NCBI RefSeq assembly: GCF_003265705.1
Contig: NW_020312848.1
Location: 52,749,274-52,813,273, forward strand
Direction: 5' to 3'
DNA: 64,000 nucleotides
Source of the DNA: Callorhinus ursinus
Taxonomy: Eukaryota > Chordata > Mammalia > Carnivora > Otariidae
How positions within the stretch are numbered: the stretch's first letter is position 1; every line of letters starts with the position of its first letter. The notes under the pieces were generated by a model. The model did not search any database and was not told where the DNA came from. It saw only the letters and a program-made list of their open reading frames with translations. Both the position numbers and the translations under genes were made by a program. This document shows positions 11,056 through 23,559 of the stretch, one piece after another.

Positions 11056-11074
11056 CCTTGGTAAAAATATTTTT

Positions 11075-11269
11075 TTTTTTTAAAGATTTTATTTATTTAT
11101 TTGAGAGACAGAGAGAATGAGAGAGAAAGCACATGAGATGGGGGGAGGGTCAGAGGGAGAAGCAGACTCCCCGCTGAGCAGGGAGCCCGATGCGGGACTC
11201 GATCCAGGGACTCCAGGATCATGACCTGAGCCGAAGGCAGTCGCTTAACCAACTGAGCCACCCAGGCGC
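11075..11269 (-). mobile_element. CAN-SINE
   Basis: Near-consensus reverse-strand copy: T tract, AAAGATTTTATTTATTTATT, GA-rich middle, GCCGAAGGCAGTCGCTTAAC, ending in GAGCCACCCAGGCGCC. CCTTGGTAAAAATATTTT at 11056-11073 is repeated at 11270-11287, an 18-base exact target-site duplication. Confidence 0.95.
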
Positions 11270-11287
11270 CCTTGGTAAAAATATTTT

Positions 11288-12600
11288 ACCTACCTTTGGT
11301 CACCAGGCTTTAAAAGGGATCTGGAGAGACAGCAGAGAGCCCAGTGATGAGTGGCAGAGTTAATTAAAGTGATCCAAAAATCGGTCCTGGAAGAGTGTTC
11401 TCAAAATGTGTTCTGTGGTCCACTTCCCAATTACATAGGGAGTTTATATAAAAATACAAATTTCTAAAACAAGTTCTCCAGGTAATATTTAGGATCATCC
11501 GGTCTTAGAACCTTTTTCATTGGGGAAAATAATTTACTGAGACTGATTGTTTGGGAAGAGGAAACCTAAGGACAACTGAATAATGATCTTTAACTTAATG
11601 AACAATATTTAATAAGACCCAGTTAGAATTATCTGTCTTGCTCTCATGGACCCCTTTTCAGTTATCGATGAAACAGAAAATACAAATATTTCTTGCCTCT
11701 TGTGCCTATATCAAATAGCATTTTTTCTCATTTCTTATAGATTTATCTTTCTCAAAAACTTATTTTAAAAAATGTATAAAACCATTCTGATTATTTCTAC
11801 ATTTAGAAATGTAGAAATATCCCATTCCTCAGAAAAAACAAAGAGTGAAAGGGACTCTGAGTAATAAAATGGACAATATCCTCAGTTTTAAAACATAGCC
11901 ATGCAGTTGTGAGTTTCACATGGTTACATCTTAGAACAGTCTTCTGTTAAAGATTAGGACAAAGCATTAAATGCAACTCACTGAAGGTGATCAGAAGGGT
12001 GTTGTGTGCTAAGTTGCTAATATGTAGCTTTCTGGTGATTCAACATTAACCAAGGGTTGAATTTATAAGGCCTTGGACCTATTTTCCCTAAACATTTCTT
12101 CTCTCAGTAGGTACTTGGAAGGGAGCTAGATAACCTGGAGTGCTGGTATTCTAAATTGCTGGCTGAAGGCCCATCCATATGCTTTGGAACTGAGACCAGC
12201 AAGCAAGATAGTTATTCTGTTATGAAAATTGAGTAGCTCTAACAAGTATTCTTGCCACACAGCTATATCTGGATAAACTGGGGCTTGGGCCCAGGGTCTT
12301 AACGTGTTTCAGTTATACCTCACTGATTTTTCTTACTGTCCCTAATATTATAATATTCTTGTAGCAGCATTCCATAAATATATATTGAGTAAATTAACAA
12401 CTAAGACTTTATAGTTTTAGTCAACATAGAGCCCAGTTTGAATCAACATGTGTGACATAGCCATGAAAACTGAGTGTAATCTTGGATTGCAGGAATAGAT
12501 GTGTAGTACCTAGAATGGGGAAGATAAGTTCTGATTTGCTCTTTCCATTTTGGCCATACCTAGCAATATGATGTTCTTTTAGGGATTATCTTCTTTCTTT
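11288..12600. other. Intergenic, mostly unrecognised
   Basis: At 11400-11520 there is weak similarity to a hAT-type MER element (TGTTCTGTGGTCCAC, AAGTTCTCCAGGTAATATT). The rest is unrecognised AT-rich sequence. Confidence 0.4.
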
Positions 12601-12608
12601 CTTCTTTC

Positions 12609-12797
12609 AGATTTTATTTATTTATTTGTCAGAGAGAGAAGAGAGAGAGAGCGCACAAGCAGGGGGAGTGGTAGGCAGAGGGAGAAGCAGGCTCCCCGCT
12701 GAGCAAGGATCCCAGTGTGGGTCTTGATCCCAGGACTCTGGGATCATGACCTGAACCGAAGGCAGATGCTTAACTGATTGAGCCACCCAGGTGTCCC
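12609..12797 (-). mobile_element. CAN-SINE
   Basis: AGATTTTATTTATTTATTTG, GA-rich middle, GGGATCATGACCTGAACCGA, ending GAGCCACCCAGGTGTCC. Several substitutions against its neighbours. A (TTCTTTC)n stretch precedes it. No target-site duplication seen. Confidence 0.9.
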
Positions 12798-14201
12798 GAA
12801 TTCTCCACTTTCAGAAAAAGGTTAACAAACTGGATGTTAACCAGTACTGTGATAAGACTAGAATCATTAGTTGAAGAACATAGTTGAAACTCAGTGAGAC
12901 TAACTACTGGTTTTGATGATTCATTCCATAGGAGAGGTACTAAAAGAAAAGAACTGGACTTGTGCAGGATGGTCAGTAGGTGAAAGTGATACAGAGGCAC
13001 GTTTTAGCACAATATAAGGAAAAGCTTTCTAATGTTATAAGAGGGAATTGGCTGCCTTGGTGAGCAGTGAACTCTTGATCAGAATAGGCTGGCTTAATGA
13101 ATACTTGGCATGATATTGTAGAAAGGATTCAGATTTCAAAAGGACGATTGGCTTAGTGGATGTCCTTGAAGGTTTACTCTGAACTTGACATTCTCTGATT
13201 CTCTTATCTCCTCCTCCCATGACCCCCAAGTCTTATGCTAGTTGTCTGGTGCTTATTACACGGGTTTGTTTCAAGTCTCTGAGACACTGCTATTTATCTT
13301 TCTGAAAGCATTATTCTTAGTATTTCTTTCTTTCTTTCAAATTGGAAGGAAAAAATGGACTATTTTTCTATTTCTGAAAAGGAAACCTTTATTAATAATT
13401 TGTTAACATTTATAGTACATAAATATACATGATATATTGTTAATATTGTTCTTCATATTTGTCATCATTGTGTAACTGATACTATTTCATAAATGATCAT
13501 GTAGGCTAAAGTGAACAGATGAAAAATTGGTTCTGTATGTTTTATTTAGACTAACAAAGGTTTATAGTCTGGGGATTAAGATATAAACTTAATCAAGTTT
13601 TTTGTGATGTGTCCTGAAAGTGGACTCATTATGGAATACCTGCAAAATGCTCCCTGCCATCAGTCAGAATGATCTTAACAGACTTGAAATTGTCAAGTCA
13701 TTGTACTGTACATTTCTGGATGTTTATATCTTAGACCAAAGTAAGTTTTCATATTTCTTATTGTTCTAAATTTCATATTGTGCTTTTCTGGGAAATTAAC
13801 TATTTTTATTTAATTTCTGAGTGAGTTAATCCCTTAAACATTGAACATAAAAGTCTTTTTGACTTTTGAGCATGTGGGTACCAAAATATGTGCAGTGTAT
13901 AGAACTGGAAACATGTTGATACTATTTATTATATTGCCTAGGTGCTTAGCTACTCAGGGAAGCAAAACCTGAAAAAAGATATAGGTTAAATTTGTGGTAT
14001 CTTCTTTTCTACGCAATTCCCTGGAATCTGTTGTTTAGGTAAGAGATTTTCTACCTGGACTGCTAGGGAGTTTGATAAGAAAATACTCAAAATCTTCTTA
14101 TAATTATTTTCTCCTAGATAAAAAGCAGTACAAATTTACCATGTGGTTTTACACTGGTGCCCTATACTGCCCACATGTTAGACAGTCATGTGCTATGAAG
14201 A
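12798..14201. other. Intergenic, nothing recognised
   Basis: AT-rich sequence without a recognised gene or repeat. Confidence 0.45.
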
Positions 14202-14218
14202 GTCCCCTGACTATTTTA

Positions 14219-14448
14219 TTTTATTTATTTTATTTATTTTTTAAAGTTTTTATTTATTCATTTGAGACAGAGAGATACAGAGAGAGCGAGAGAGAGAGAG
14301 AGAGCATGAGCAGGGAGAGAGGCAGAGGGAGAGGGAGAAGCAGGCTCCCCAGTGAGCAGGGAGCCCGATGTGGGGCTTGATCCAAGGACCCTGGGATCAT
14401 GACCTGAGCCGAAGGCAGACGCTTGATGACTGAGCCACCCAGGCACCT
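14219..14448 (-). mobile_element. CAN-SINE
   Basis: T-rich start with TTTATTTTATTTATT expansion, (GA)n, CAGGGAGCCCGATGTGGGGC, ending GAGCCACCCAGGCACC. GTCCCCTGACTATTTTA at 14202-14218 is repeated at 14449-14465, a 17-base exact target-site duplication. Confidence 0.94.
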
Positions 14449-14465
14449 GTCCCCTGACTATTTTA

Positions 14466-15570
14466 GGGAAGAATGGGAGTCGACCACAGTGCCCATATTT
14501 ATTATTTCATTTTCAACATACAAGAGTTTATTTTAGTGTTTGTATGTCTGGTTAAGTGCATAAACATATAGTACTACCCAATTTTAGCTCAATTAAACTT
14601 CAAAGATTCTTACCAAAAAACCATGGATTGAATATAGTACTAATCACTCAAAGGACTGTAAAATGAATGTCATGATTTAATAAATGCAGCCAATAATGTG
14701 CTTCATCTTTTTTGATCTATTTATCTTTGTGCAGCATTTTCTTTCTTAGCTTATGACAACCATAATTGAATTTAGAACTAGACTTTTGAATCACAGCATC
14801 AATAAATGTTAAGCAAAGATTGAAAGAAATGATGTACATTTGATTGCATCAATATTTACTTTAAAATTATTAATAAGAATGTGGAGAAAAAATTTTGGGC
14901 CATTAATTAACAAACCAAAGTTATATAATGTTTAAATTTATTTTTTTATTTTTAAAACATTTCTATTGTGTGTTTTGAAATGTATCAGCACAGTAATACA
15001 TGTATATGATTTATATATTTTATGTATATATGTGAATGTTTAAAATATTCGTACTCATAAAGGTGTCTAGTGTAAAAATTTGGAGACACTGGTCTAGATT
15101 TGAATCACTGGAAGTGAAAGGGAAGGTCATGTCATTTTATTTTTTCCAGAAAACATGAAAAGAATGGTTCTCTGCCCCCATTTGCATCTGTTCATTTCCT
15201 TAAGAGCAGGGCTCTGTCATTATAGGAAGCCACTGTCAAGTTAGTGATTTTTTCTGTACTTGACAGAAATTTCTACTTAAACAGAAGGCTCAATTTTGTG
15301 GGCAAGTTGCCTTTACTATGTGGCAACCTCTGCCTATATATAAAAGTTATCTTTTCTTAAAAGGGGTGGCATATCTGCATTTGTTTGCTATTGTATCCTG
15401 ATCTATTTAGGAGTTTTCTTGCCATGTGCTCTGGAAGAGAAGCTTAAGTCTGAGACAAATGAGACTGTCATTAGGTGGACCAACTGATTTAGTTTCTACT
15501 CTTCAAAATGGTAGTACCAAAACAACAACAACAAAACTCAAAAATACAAAGACCTCCAAGCCTAGAATCC
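14466..15570. other. Intergenic, nothing recognised
   Basis: AT-rich sequence with no supported feature. Confidence 0.45.
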
Positions 15571-15572
15571 TT

Positions 15573-15815
15573 TCATATCATTTGGATTGAGGAGTGATAT
15601 TGAGGTATGTTCCCTCTATCCCTGCACAGCAGAGAGTTTTTATCAAGAAAGGATCCTGTATTTTGTCAAACACTTTTTCTGCATCTATTGAAAGGATCAT
15701 ATGGTTCTTGTCTGTTCTTTTATTAATGTGGTGTGTCACATTGATTGATTTGTGGATGTTGAACTGCCCTTGCAGCCCAGGAATAAATTCCACTTGGTCC
15801 TGGTGAATAATCCTT
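15573..15815 (-). mobile_element. L1 fragment, reverse transcriptase region of ORF2
   Basis: The minus-strand frame 15578-15793 contains [16 protein letters not shown], the conserved L1 ORF2 motif in the finger/palm part of the reverse transcriptase, with [11 protein letters not shown] on the N side. Only about 80 codons survive; it is a dead internal fragment, not a gene. Confidence 0.85.
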
Positions 15816-15829
15816 TTAATGTACTGCTA

Positions 15830-16240
15830 GATCCTATTAGCTAGTAGAAGTGGATGGCGTAAAAGAATCAGTGATTCAGTGGCAACCTTTCATTCATTTC
15901 AAAAGGAGATTTTTAAAAGATTGAGAACTGAGAAGTAAATGCTATTCTAACTCTTTTTATTTTTATCAGAAAAGACCTGAGTCTTTATAAGTCCAGCAAA
16001 ATACATTTCCCATATCTTTAAGAACATAGTGATCTGCTGTGGTCATATCATTTTTATTCTCCTTTTCTATTTGTGCTCTTTCAATTAGAATTTTATCTAG
16101 AATATTACCCCTCTTAGAATTGGGTGATGACAAAACTATCCAACAACTTTTGCCAAACATTGAAAACTGTTCAGGATAAAGGGTAGAAATCAGGTAATTT
16201 TTAATACCAGTGGGCTAGTTCCTAAATTTTGTTGCACTTA
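15830..16240. other. Intergenic, nothing recognised
   Basis: Unrecognised sequence between two L1 pieces. Confidence 0.4.
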
Positions 16241-16252
16241 AAAGGGAACTGG

Positions 16253-16715
16253 ATAATGGGCAGAAGACGTGAATAGACACTTTTCCAAAGAAGACATCCA
16301 GATTGCTAACAGGCACAGGAAAAGATGCTCAACATCAGTCATCATCAGGGAAGTACAAATCAAAACCATGATGAGATACCACCTCATAACCATCAGAATG
16401 GCTAAAATTAATAACACAAGAAATAACAGGTGTTGGTGAGGATGCAGAGAAAAAGGAACCCTCTTGCCCTGTTGGTGGGAATGCAAACTGGTGCAGCCAC
16501 TCTGGGGAACAGTATGGAGGTTCCTCAAAAAGTTAAAAATAGAACTACTCTATGCTCCAGCAACTGCACTCCTAGGTATTTATCCAAAGGATACAAAAAT
16601 ACAGATTCGAAGGGGTACATGCACCCCTATGTTTATAGCAGCATTATCAACAATAGCCAAATCATTTAGAGAGCCCCAATGTCCATTGACTGATGAGTGG
16701 ATAAAGAAGAGGTGG

Positions 16716-16764
<49 letters not shown>

Positions 16765-17171
16765 TATGGAGTATTCTTCAGCCATCAAAAAGAATAAAAT
16801 CTTGCCATTTGCAATGATGTGAATGGAGAGCTAGAGTATATTCTGCTAAGTTAAATAAGTCAGTCAGAGAAAGAAATATACCATATAATCTCACTCATGT
16901 GTGGAATTTAAGAAAGAAAACAGGTGAACATGTGGAAAGAGGGAAAAGAAAAAAAAGGAGAGAAGGAAACCATAAGAGACTCTTAATGATAGAGAATAAG
17001 CTGAGAGTTGATGAAGGGAAGAGGGTGGGGGATGGGCTAGATGTGTGATGGGTATTAAAGAGGGTAACTGTTGTGATGAGCACTGGATATTGTATGTAGG
17101 TGATGAATCACTGAATTCTACTCTAGAAACCAATATTGTACTATATGTTAACTAAAATTTAAGTTAAAAAA
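16253..17171 (+). mobile_element. 5'-truncated L1, ORF2 C-terminus and 3' UTR
   Basis: Begins with ATAATGGGCAGAAGACGTGA (end region of ORF2), keeps CTGTTGGTGGGAATGCAAAC and TATTTATCCAAAGGATAC, then a single-module 3' UTR. GGAACTGG at 16245-16252 recurs at 17172-17179 as a probable target-site duplication. Frameshifts break ORF2. A (TA)n(CA)n tract sits inside the coding part. Confidence 0.9.
16720..16764 (+). repeat. (TA)14(CA)8 compound microsatellite inside L1
   Basis: Replaces the short TATATATACACAATGG-like text found at the same place in the L1 copies near 43.88 and 52.02 kb, so it grew from an L1-encoded seed. Confidence 0.9.
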
Positions 17172-17243
17172 GGAACTGGAGTCAGCTGGGATAAATTAAG
17201 TTCTAGATCTTGCCTTTGCCTCAATTAATAGGTTCACATCTTT

Positions 17244-17419
17244 TTTTTTAAGATTTTATTTATTTATTCATGAGAGACAGAGAGGGAAATGCAGAGGCAG
17301 AGGGAGAAGCAGGTTCCCCACTGAGCAGGGAGCCTGATGCGGGACTCGATCCCAGGACTCTGCGATCATGACCTGAGCCGAAGGCAGACGCTTAACTGAC
17401 TGAGCCACCCAGGTGTCCC
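17244..17419 (-). mobile_element. CAN-SINE
   Basis: AAGATTTTATTTATTTATTC, short GA middle, CAGGGAGCCTGATGCGGGAC, ending GAGCCACCCAGGTGTCC. AATAGGTTCACATCTTT at 17227-17243 recurs at 17420-17436, a 17-base exact target-site duplication. Confidence 0.94.
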
Positions 17420-17436
17420 AATAGGTTCACATCTTT

Positions 17437-17793
17437 AATAGAAGACCAGGACAAAGTTATGATGAAGTCAGCAAATTTATTGTATGTTGCTATTTTTGCA
17501 TTACACGATTATTGACTTGAGTTGTAGATTAGGTTGCCTTGGAAATCGATTCTGAGATGAAGAGTTGCATGTAGAAGGTTTTTTGAGAAGTGGTCTCTAG
17601 CAATGCACCTGTAAGGAAATGAGAAAAGTAGGACTGGAAAGAGGGAGAAGCTGACCTGCAGTGCAACTGAGTCATCAGTGGAGCTTGTAGGGAGCTTTGG
17701 AGCTGGGATGTCCCTTTGGAGTTGTTCCAAATTGAAGCATCAGAGACTTTGTTCCTAAGTATGAATTGGCCATTGACTGTTGGCTCTCCCTTG
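17437..17793. other. Intergenic, nothing recognised
   Basis: No gene or repeat recognised. It continues on the far side of the L1 at 17.8-18.3 kb. Confidence 0.4.
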
Positions 17794-17810
17794 GGAGCGG
17801 CCTGAATCTT

Positions 17811-18317
17811 TTTTTTTTTAAATAATTTTTTATTGTTATGTTAATCACCATACATTGCATCATTAGTTTTTGATGTAGTGTTCCATGATTCATTGTTTGT
17901 GCATAACACCCAGTGCTCCACGCAGAACGTGCCCTCTTTAATACCCATCACCAGGCTAACCCATCCCCCCACCCTGCTCCCCTCTAGAACCCTCAGTTTG
18001 TTTTTCAGAGTCCATCGTCTCTCATGGTTCGTCTCCCCCTCCGACTTACTCCCCTTCATTCTTCCCCTCCTGCTATCTTCTTCTTCTTTTTTTTTTCTTA
18101 ACATATATTGCATTATTTGTTTCAGAACTACAGATCCGTGATTCATCAGTCTTGTACAATTCACAGCGCTCACCATAGCACATACCCTCCCCAATGTCTA
18201 TCACTCAGCCACCCCATCCCTCCCACCCCCTACCACTCCAGCAACCCTCAGTTTGTTTCCTGAGATTAAGAATTCCTCATATCAGTGAGGTCATATGATA
18301 CATGTCTTTCTCTGATT
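17811..18317 (-). mobile_element. 5'-truncated L1 3' UTR with two modules
   Basis: Minus-strand L1 end. The tail side has GTTAATCACCATACATTGCA and CTAGAACCCTCAGTTTG, then after a CTTCTTCTTT stretch a second related module (CACTCAGCCACCCCATCC and CAACCCTCAGTTTGTTTCC). GGAGCGGCCTGAATCTT at 17794-17810 recurs with two changes at 18318-18334, the target-site duplication. Confidence 0.92.
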
Positions 18318-18334
18318 GGAGGGGCCTTAATCTT

Positions 18335-19132
18335 AAATGAGATAGTTCCCTGTGGTCAAGGATATTTCTTTGTGAGGGACATAACTGTGAGCTGTCAAAA
18401 GATGATATTTCTGTCACTTGGGGGAAGGATGCTTTAACCCTCAGGAGGGAGTCTGGGTGGAGCATCCAGTACCAACCATGCTTGATAAGATAGCCCAGTA
18501 TTATATACTCAACCATACAGAATATAGAATAGCAACTTGGCAGGGAAGGTGAATCTTTGTGGATTATGGCTTCTGCTCCTGGCAAGATTAGTTGAAACTG
18601 TGCTTACCAGACTTGTTGCCTATTAACCTTGAAAGCAAGCAGAGAATATTCACACATTACCCCCTTATCCACCCATCACACTCAAAACTAAAGCTTAGAT
18701 ATTGTGTTTGAGAGTTGAACCTTAGATTTCTTATCCAAGAGATTCTTGTAAATTGGACAAATAGTTTATCTTGATGCCAGCTGGCTTATCACAGAATTAC
18801 GCTTTAAAGTTTTGAACTTCTAAGTTTTGAGTCACCTCAAATGAGGTCTAAAATTTCTTATTGTTCTAGAATAAGGTCTAACATTTTTTGTTAGGTAACT
18901 GGTTTCATGTTAATCATTGAGAAAGTGATAATGTTTCTTTGGATTGAATTTGCTTCTAGTTATCACACTTATTTAGATTTGGATAACATTAAGTGTGTTA
19001 GAGCTGGGTGATTCTCTAACCTCTGTTAACTGGGCAGTTCCTAACTACTGTGAGAAGGAAGCAGTTGATCAGCTTTCAGACAATTATGTGTCACTGGATG
19101 ATCCTGGAACAATAAAGGTTGACTTTTATATT
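18335..19132. other. Intergenic, nothing recognised
   Basis: No supported feature. Confidence 0.45.
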
Positions 19133-19145
19133 AAAACTAGAGAGA

Positions 19146-19349
19146 GGGACGCCTGGGTGGCTCAGTCTTTAAAGCGTCTGCCTTTGGCTCAGGTCATGAT
19201 CTTGGAGTTCCAGGATCGAGTCCCGCATCCGGCTCCCTGCTCAGCAGGGAGTCTGCTTCTCCCTCTGACCCTCCCCCCTCTCATGTGCTCTCTCTCTCAT
19301 TCTCTCTCTCAAATAAATAAATAAAATCTTTAAAAGAAGTTAGAAAAAA
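19146..19349 (+). mobile_element. CAN-SINE
   Basis: Head GGACGCCTGGGTGGCTCAGT, CAGGTCATGATCTTGGAGTT, tail AATAAATAAATAAAATCTTT. AAAACTAGAGAGA at 19133-19145 recurs at 19350-19362. Confidence 0.94.
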
Positions 19350-19639
19350 AAAACTAGAGAGATCTAGCAAAATCAAGCCTTGGTTTTCTAGAAAACCATG
19401 TATTTTTATATTTATAGAACTTGGATTTGATAATATCAGGGTGTTTGTCAACCTTGAATAGTTTAGAGTTAAAGTGGTCTGGGTGTTATGTATGTCTAAA
19501 CATTTGAATATGGGATGCAAGGTTGAGGAACTTCATTCATTGTTAGCTATCTTGGATCTTTATACACACAGTCAAACCAGGTGTGCAATGAAATGACTTG
19601 AATTTTTTCATTTTTTTCAAAAATACTGGCATTTGGGGG

Positions 19640-20560
19640 AAGCTAAAAGTGAACACCCACTGTGGGAACATCAAGCAGGTAGGATAGAAAGTATCTTGGA
19701 GGAACTAACATTTGAGATGAATCCTTTAAATTGATTAAGATTCAGTCATGTTAAAGGCAGAGAGGGTTTTCTAGTAAGAGGGGCAATGGGTGCAAAGGCC
19801 TCAGAACTTGTCTGTGGTTCATGATAGCTAAAACACAGGCAATTTTTGTAAGAGTCAATAATGAGAAGGGAGGTTAAGAGATAAGCAGAGACGTGATTAT
19901 AAAAGGACTCTGAGAAACAAACTGAGGGTTTTAGAGGGGAGGGGGATTGGGGGATGGGTTAGCCTGGTGATGGGTATTAAGGAGGGCATGCACTGCATGG
20001 AGCACAGGGTGTTATATGAAAACAATGGATCGTGGATCACTACATCAAAAACTAATGATGTATGGTGACTAACATATAATAAAATTAAATTAAAAAAAAG
20101 TGTATTGTGAACATATGACTTTATGCTAAGAACATGGGGAGCCACTGAAGTGACTTAGGCAGATGAGTACCTTCATCAGATTTGTATTTTAGATTGATTA
20201 ATCTAGCTGCAGTGTGGAGAGCAGTTGGAAGGGCCTATAATGGAGGTATGAAGACCACTGAGGAGACAAGGAAGAAATTGTGGGGGCCTGGATTTTGCAG
20301 GTACAGGGAAATGGTGGGGGAGTGAACAGATTTGCGAGGCTTTTAGCAAGCATGTTGGGTTTTGGCAAGTTACTGGTTGTGGGAGGATGACAAGCAAAGG
20401 TGACTTGCCTAAATTTTTGATGTAGGCACTGAGATAGATAAGAAATGGAATTTTTTTCTTGCTGGGGGTAAATGGGGTGGAGAGGTGACAAGTTTACTCT
20501 ATGGGATAATCTGTTGGTATTCTACTGTAGTGTGAGGTAGGGATTGAGGTACATGTAGAC
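19640..20560 (-). mobile_element. L2 LINE, interrupted by an L1 tail
   Basis: Reverse complement of L2: GGGTGCAAAGGCCTCAGAAC, GGGGAGCCACTGAAGTGAC, TTGATTAATCTAGCTGCAGTG, GGAAGGGCCTATAATGGAGG. Split at 19907-20100 by a younger L1 end. ORFs 20198-20491 and 20203-20397 are shadows of it. Confidence 0.65.
19904..20100 (+). mobile_element. 5'-truncated L1, last 195 bases
   Basis: ACTCTGAGAAACAAACTGAG, GGTTAGCCTGGTGATGGGTA, CACTACATCAAAAACTAATG and an A-rich tail match the distal 3' UTR module of the other L1s here. It begins at almost the same point in that module as an internal boundary of the other copies. Confidence 0.88.
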
Positions 20561-22725
20561 CTACTAGTACCCATTTTTTACTATTGGGCAAAAGAAAAGA
20601 TGGAGAGATGGAGAAAGGAAGAGCGTGAGGGAGAAAGGAAGGAAGGACGGGGACCTAATTAGAATTTACAAGGAAAAAAAAAGCCTTATTCCAACAAGTC
20701 AGTTGGAGGTACTTAAATAACATTAAATGGGTGCAGCCATTATATTAGTGTTACCATTGCTACAAGAACGATCAGCCTGCATGACACACAGGGAGGGAGT
20801 TTCTCTGTAGGTATGCTTTACTGCAAAAGCCATCCTACTTCTATTTCTTTTGAATCCTGTTGCTTTGTGAAAACGCCTCAGTTCAGTGAGAAGACATCGT
20901 AGGGAACAGTTGACTTGTAAGGTATGCTGGTATATATTTCAAATCCTTTTAGCAATGGAAACAGTATTGCCTATTTTGAGGGTTTTCTATGACAAGTGGA
21001 GTCTCTGATTTCTTTTCGTATGCTTAAGGAAATCTGTAGGACAATTAAAAATACATTTTTAAAAGCAATAGAAATAGCACCACCACAAAATACCTGGTAG
21101 AATTTATTACCAGAAATTGTTTCTTTCTATGTTGAGGAGAAAGTGGTATTTTCACTCTTGAAACATTTATGAGATCATTAATTTCTCTTCCATTAACTTG
21201 TATTTTTTTCAGTGTTGAAGCTGGTTGAATGGTACTAGGGTTCTTTTCTTTTGCATTTTCATTACTTGGAATATATGCACCATATGCTAAAATGTTTGTG
21301 TAAAGGTTTATGATACATACATTGCCATTTTAATATATGACTGCTGTAGAACCACTTATTACCCATTTTATCAAGCTCTTTTGCCTCTTTCCATCTTGAC
21401 CACTACCCCCACACCTAAGACACAGGTAGCAATCCACAAGCATTGTTAAACCCTCATAAGCTACTCAAGAAGTTTTAGGTGAGTCATATTTCCCAGTTGA
21501 AACTTCAGACACTTTATTTTCTGTCTGGGCAACTGGGAAGGTACAATGGGATGAATAAACATACTATTATGTTTGAAAAGGCAGGACTTACTTTAGCTCT
21601 TAGCCCACTGTCTTCTGATGTCATAACCCCAGTTTATTTTATTGCAGGTATTGAATATGTGAAAGTTCTATAGCTATCTCTCTTCAGTCTGGTATGTGAT
21701 CAGAGATTTCAGTACTTCTGGATGTGGGGTTTGGACACAGCATGGTTGATGGTGAGAGAGAAGAGTTTTTGGTTCCCCATTCCAAGTAAGTTGTCTTCAT
21801 ATAATGAGAACCTATTATTTTATCCTGGGAGATACAATCTTTACTAAATAATCTTAATACTACCCCAAATAATACTGACTTGCATATTTTATCTGTTTAT
21901 GCTCTATTTTTACTACATGTTTCATTACAATAAGTAGAGAAATGTCACTGCAATTATTCTGTACAATTTCATGATTAATGTGTACATATAATTAAAATAA
22001 CTTTATTAAGTATTTTTTCCACTAAATAATTTTATTTTTCTTAATGAAAAATACTTTTAAGCCTTCTTATAAAGAATATTGAGATTATTCAGAGTAAAAG
22101 AACTTGATTTATAGCCTATACTGCTGTATTGAAGACAGTACATTTAATAATCTAGAAAATCTGTGATCAGTCTTAGTAACGGAATTTCCCTTTTTCTTAA
22201 TTGATTGTTAGGGACAGCTGTAGAAATTCGGAAATTCCCGAATTTCCAGGAAGATTCTTAAATTTAGAAGTTTTTGCATAGATGTATAATAAACAGGATA
22301 AATAAAGGTGTTCTTTTTCAAGTCTGAGAGTTTGTATTTATAAATAATATTGTCCTCTAGGCATTACAATTTGGAAAAAATGTCTGTATAAACACATTGG
22401 TCAAAAAAAGTTACTTTTGCTCACAAAGATCAATACTTGTGATTGAGGCAGTGAAGCTTCCAAATATAAGATATTATGAGGTAATTTAAAATCCTTTAGA
22501 AGAGCAATGGGTAGTGCCTGATGTACAGAGCCCTAACTGTGAACCTCAAGATGACATCCTACAATTATAAGAAATGCTACAGGTTAGGGTAGAATTATTA
22601 GACTTCTAATACACGAATACACTTTTCTAAGCATAATGAGCACTGACTCTGTAGCTCAGGTGGGGCTAGGTGGAGTATGATGATGTGGCCACAGAGAGCG
22701 CAATAAAACCAGAGTGCTTCCTGTA
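20561..22725. other. Intergenic, no gene recognised
   Basis: AT-rich, apparently unique sequence. A GA-rich patch lies at 20597-20652 and a small palindrome at 22230-22247. Nothing coding is supported. Confidence 0.45.
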
Positions 22726-22729
22726 GTTT

Positions 22730-23260
22730 TATTGCAGATCACTATCTTGTCTCCCATCTTCATCCTTCTGTGACCCCAATTTCCTTCTTGTGCTTAGGTG
22801 TTTTAATGGAGGAACCAGTAGCTAATAAATTCCTGCTCTCCTTTTGATGCCTTCAGGAGTCCACATATTTATCTTGCCCCTTCTCCCCACCTTCTTCACA
22901 TTGAAACTATTTGTTCTACTGTATTCCTGCTACTCTCCACTGGAGAAATATTCACCTCAAGTGATCCACTGGAAAGTGTTCAGATTCAATTTGAGGCATA
23001 TCCTCCTTCAACCCTTCTCTGATCTCCCCTGGTTAGGGCTAACCACTTCAGCTTTGAATCCGCAGTAAATGTACCTATTTCTTTTATAACCAGATAATCC
23101 TTATTGCACTGCCCTTCTCTACTTCTACTCCAGACTGTAGACCTTTCTGGTATGGGTATCATGTCTTATTCATTCTTATTGCTCCTGTGCCTAGCACTAT
23201 GTCTAGCCAATTCCAAAATGACAAACATATACATTTATATTTTCTATTTTTCCGGACAGA
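22730..23260 (+). mobile_element. Probable L2 LINE fragment
   Basis: TCCTTCAACCCTTCTCTGATC and GCCTAGCACTATGTCTAGCC keep the L2 3' order, diverged. The ORF at 22844-23068 is a product of this repeat. Confidence 0.5.
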
Positions 23261-23559
23261 TTATTTAAAATAGGAAAGTCTGATGGGTAAGGAGATAGGC
23301 ACATCCAGTTCATCACCAAGTTCCGCCTCCTTTGCCATCTAGACATGTCTTATTTCCAAGTTTTCCATCTTGCTCTCTCTATTCAAGTTTAGCTTCTCTT
23401 CTTCTCTTTGCTGCATATTAAATCTGTCCTCTTGGTGTACTGAACATTTAAAAATTGTTTGGCGGGTAAATGTACGTTATGTTTTATTTTTTTTTACAAC
23501 AGTAATAACTGTCTTCTAATGGATCCCCTTCCATTAATCTTAACTCACATTCATCCTTC

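Noticed and set aside
17841..18194. 117-codon ORF with similar relatives near 44.1-44.4 kb
   Set aside because: The similarity is because both lie in the same L1 3' UTR, not because of a protein family.
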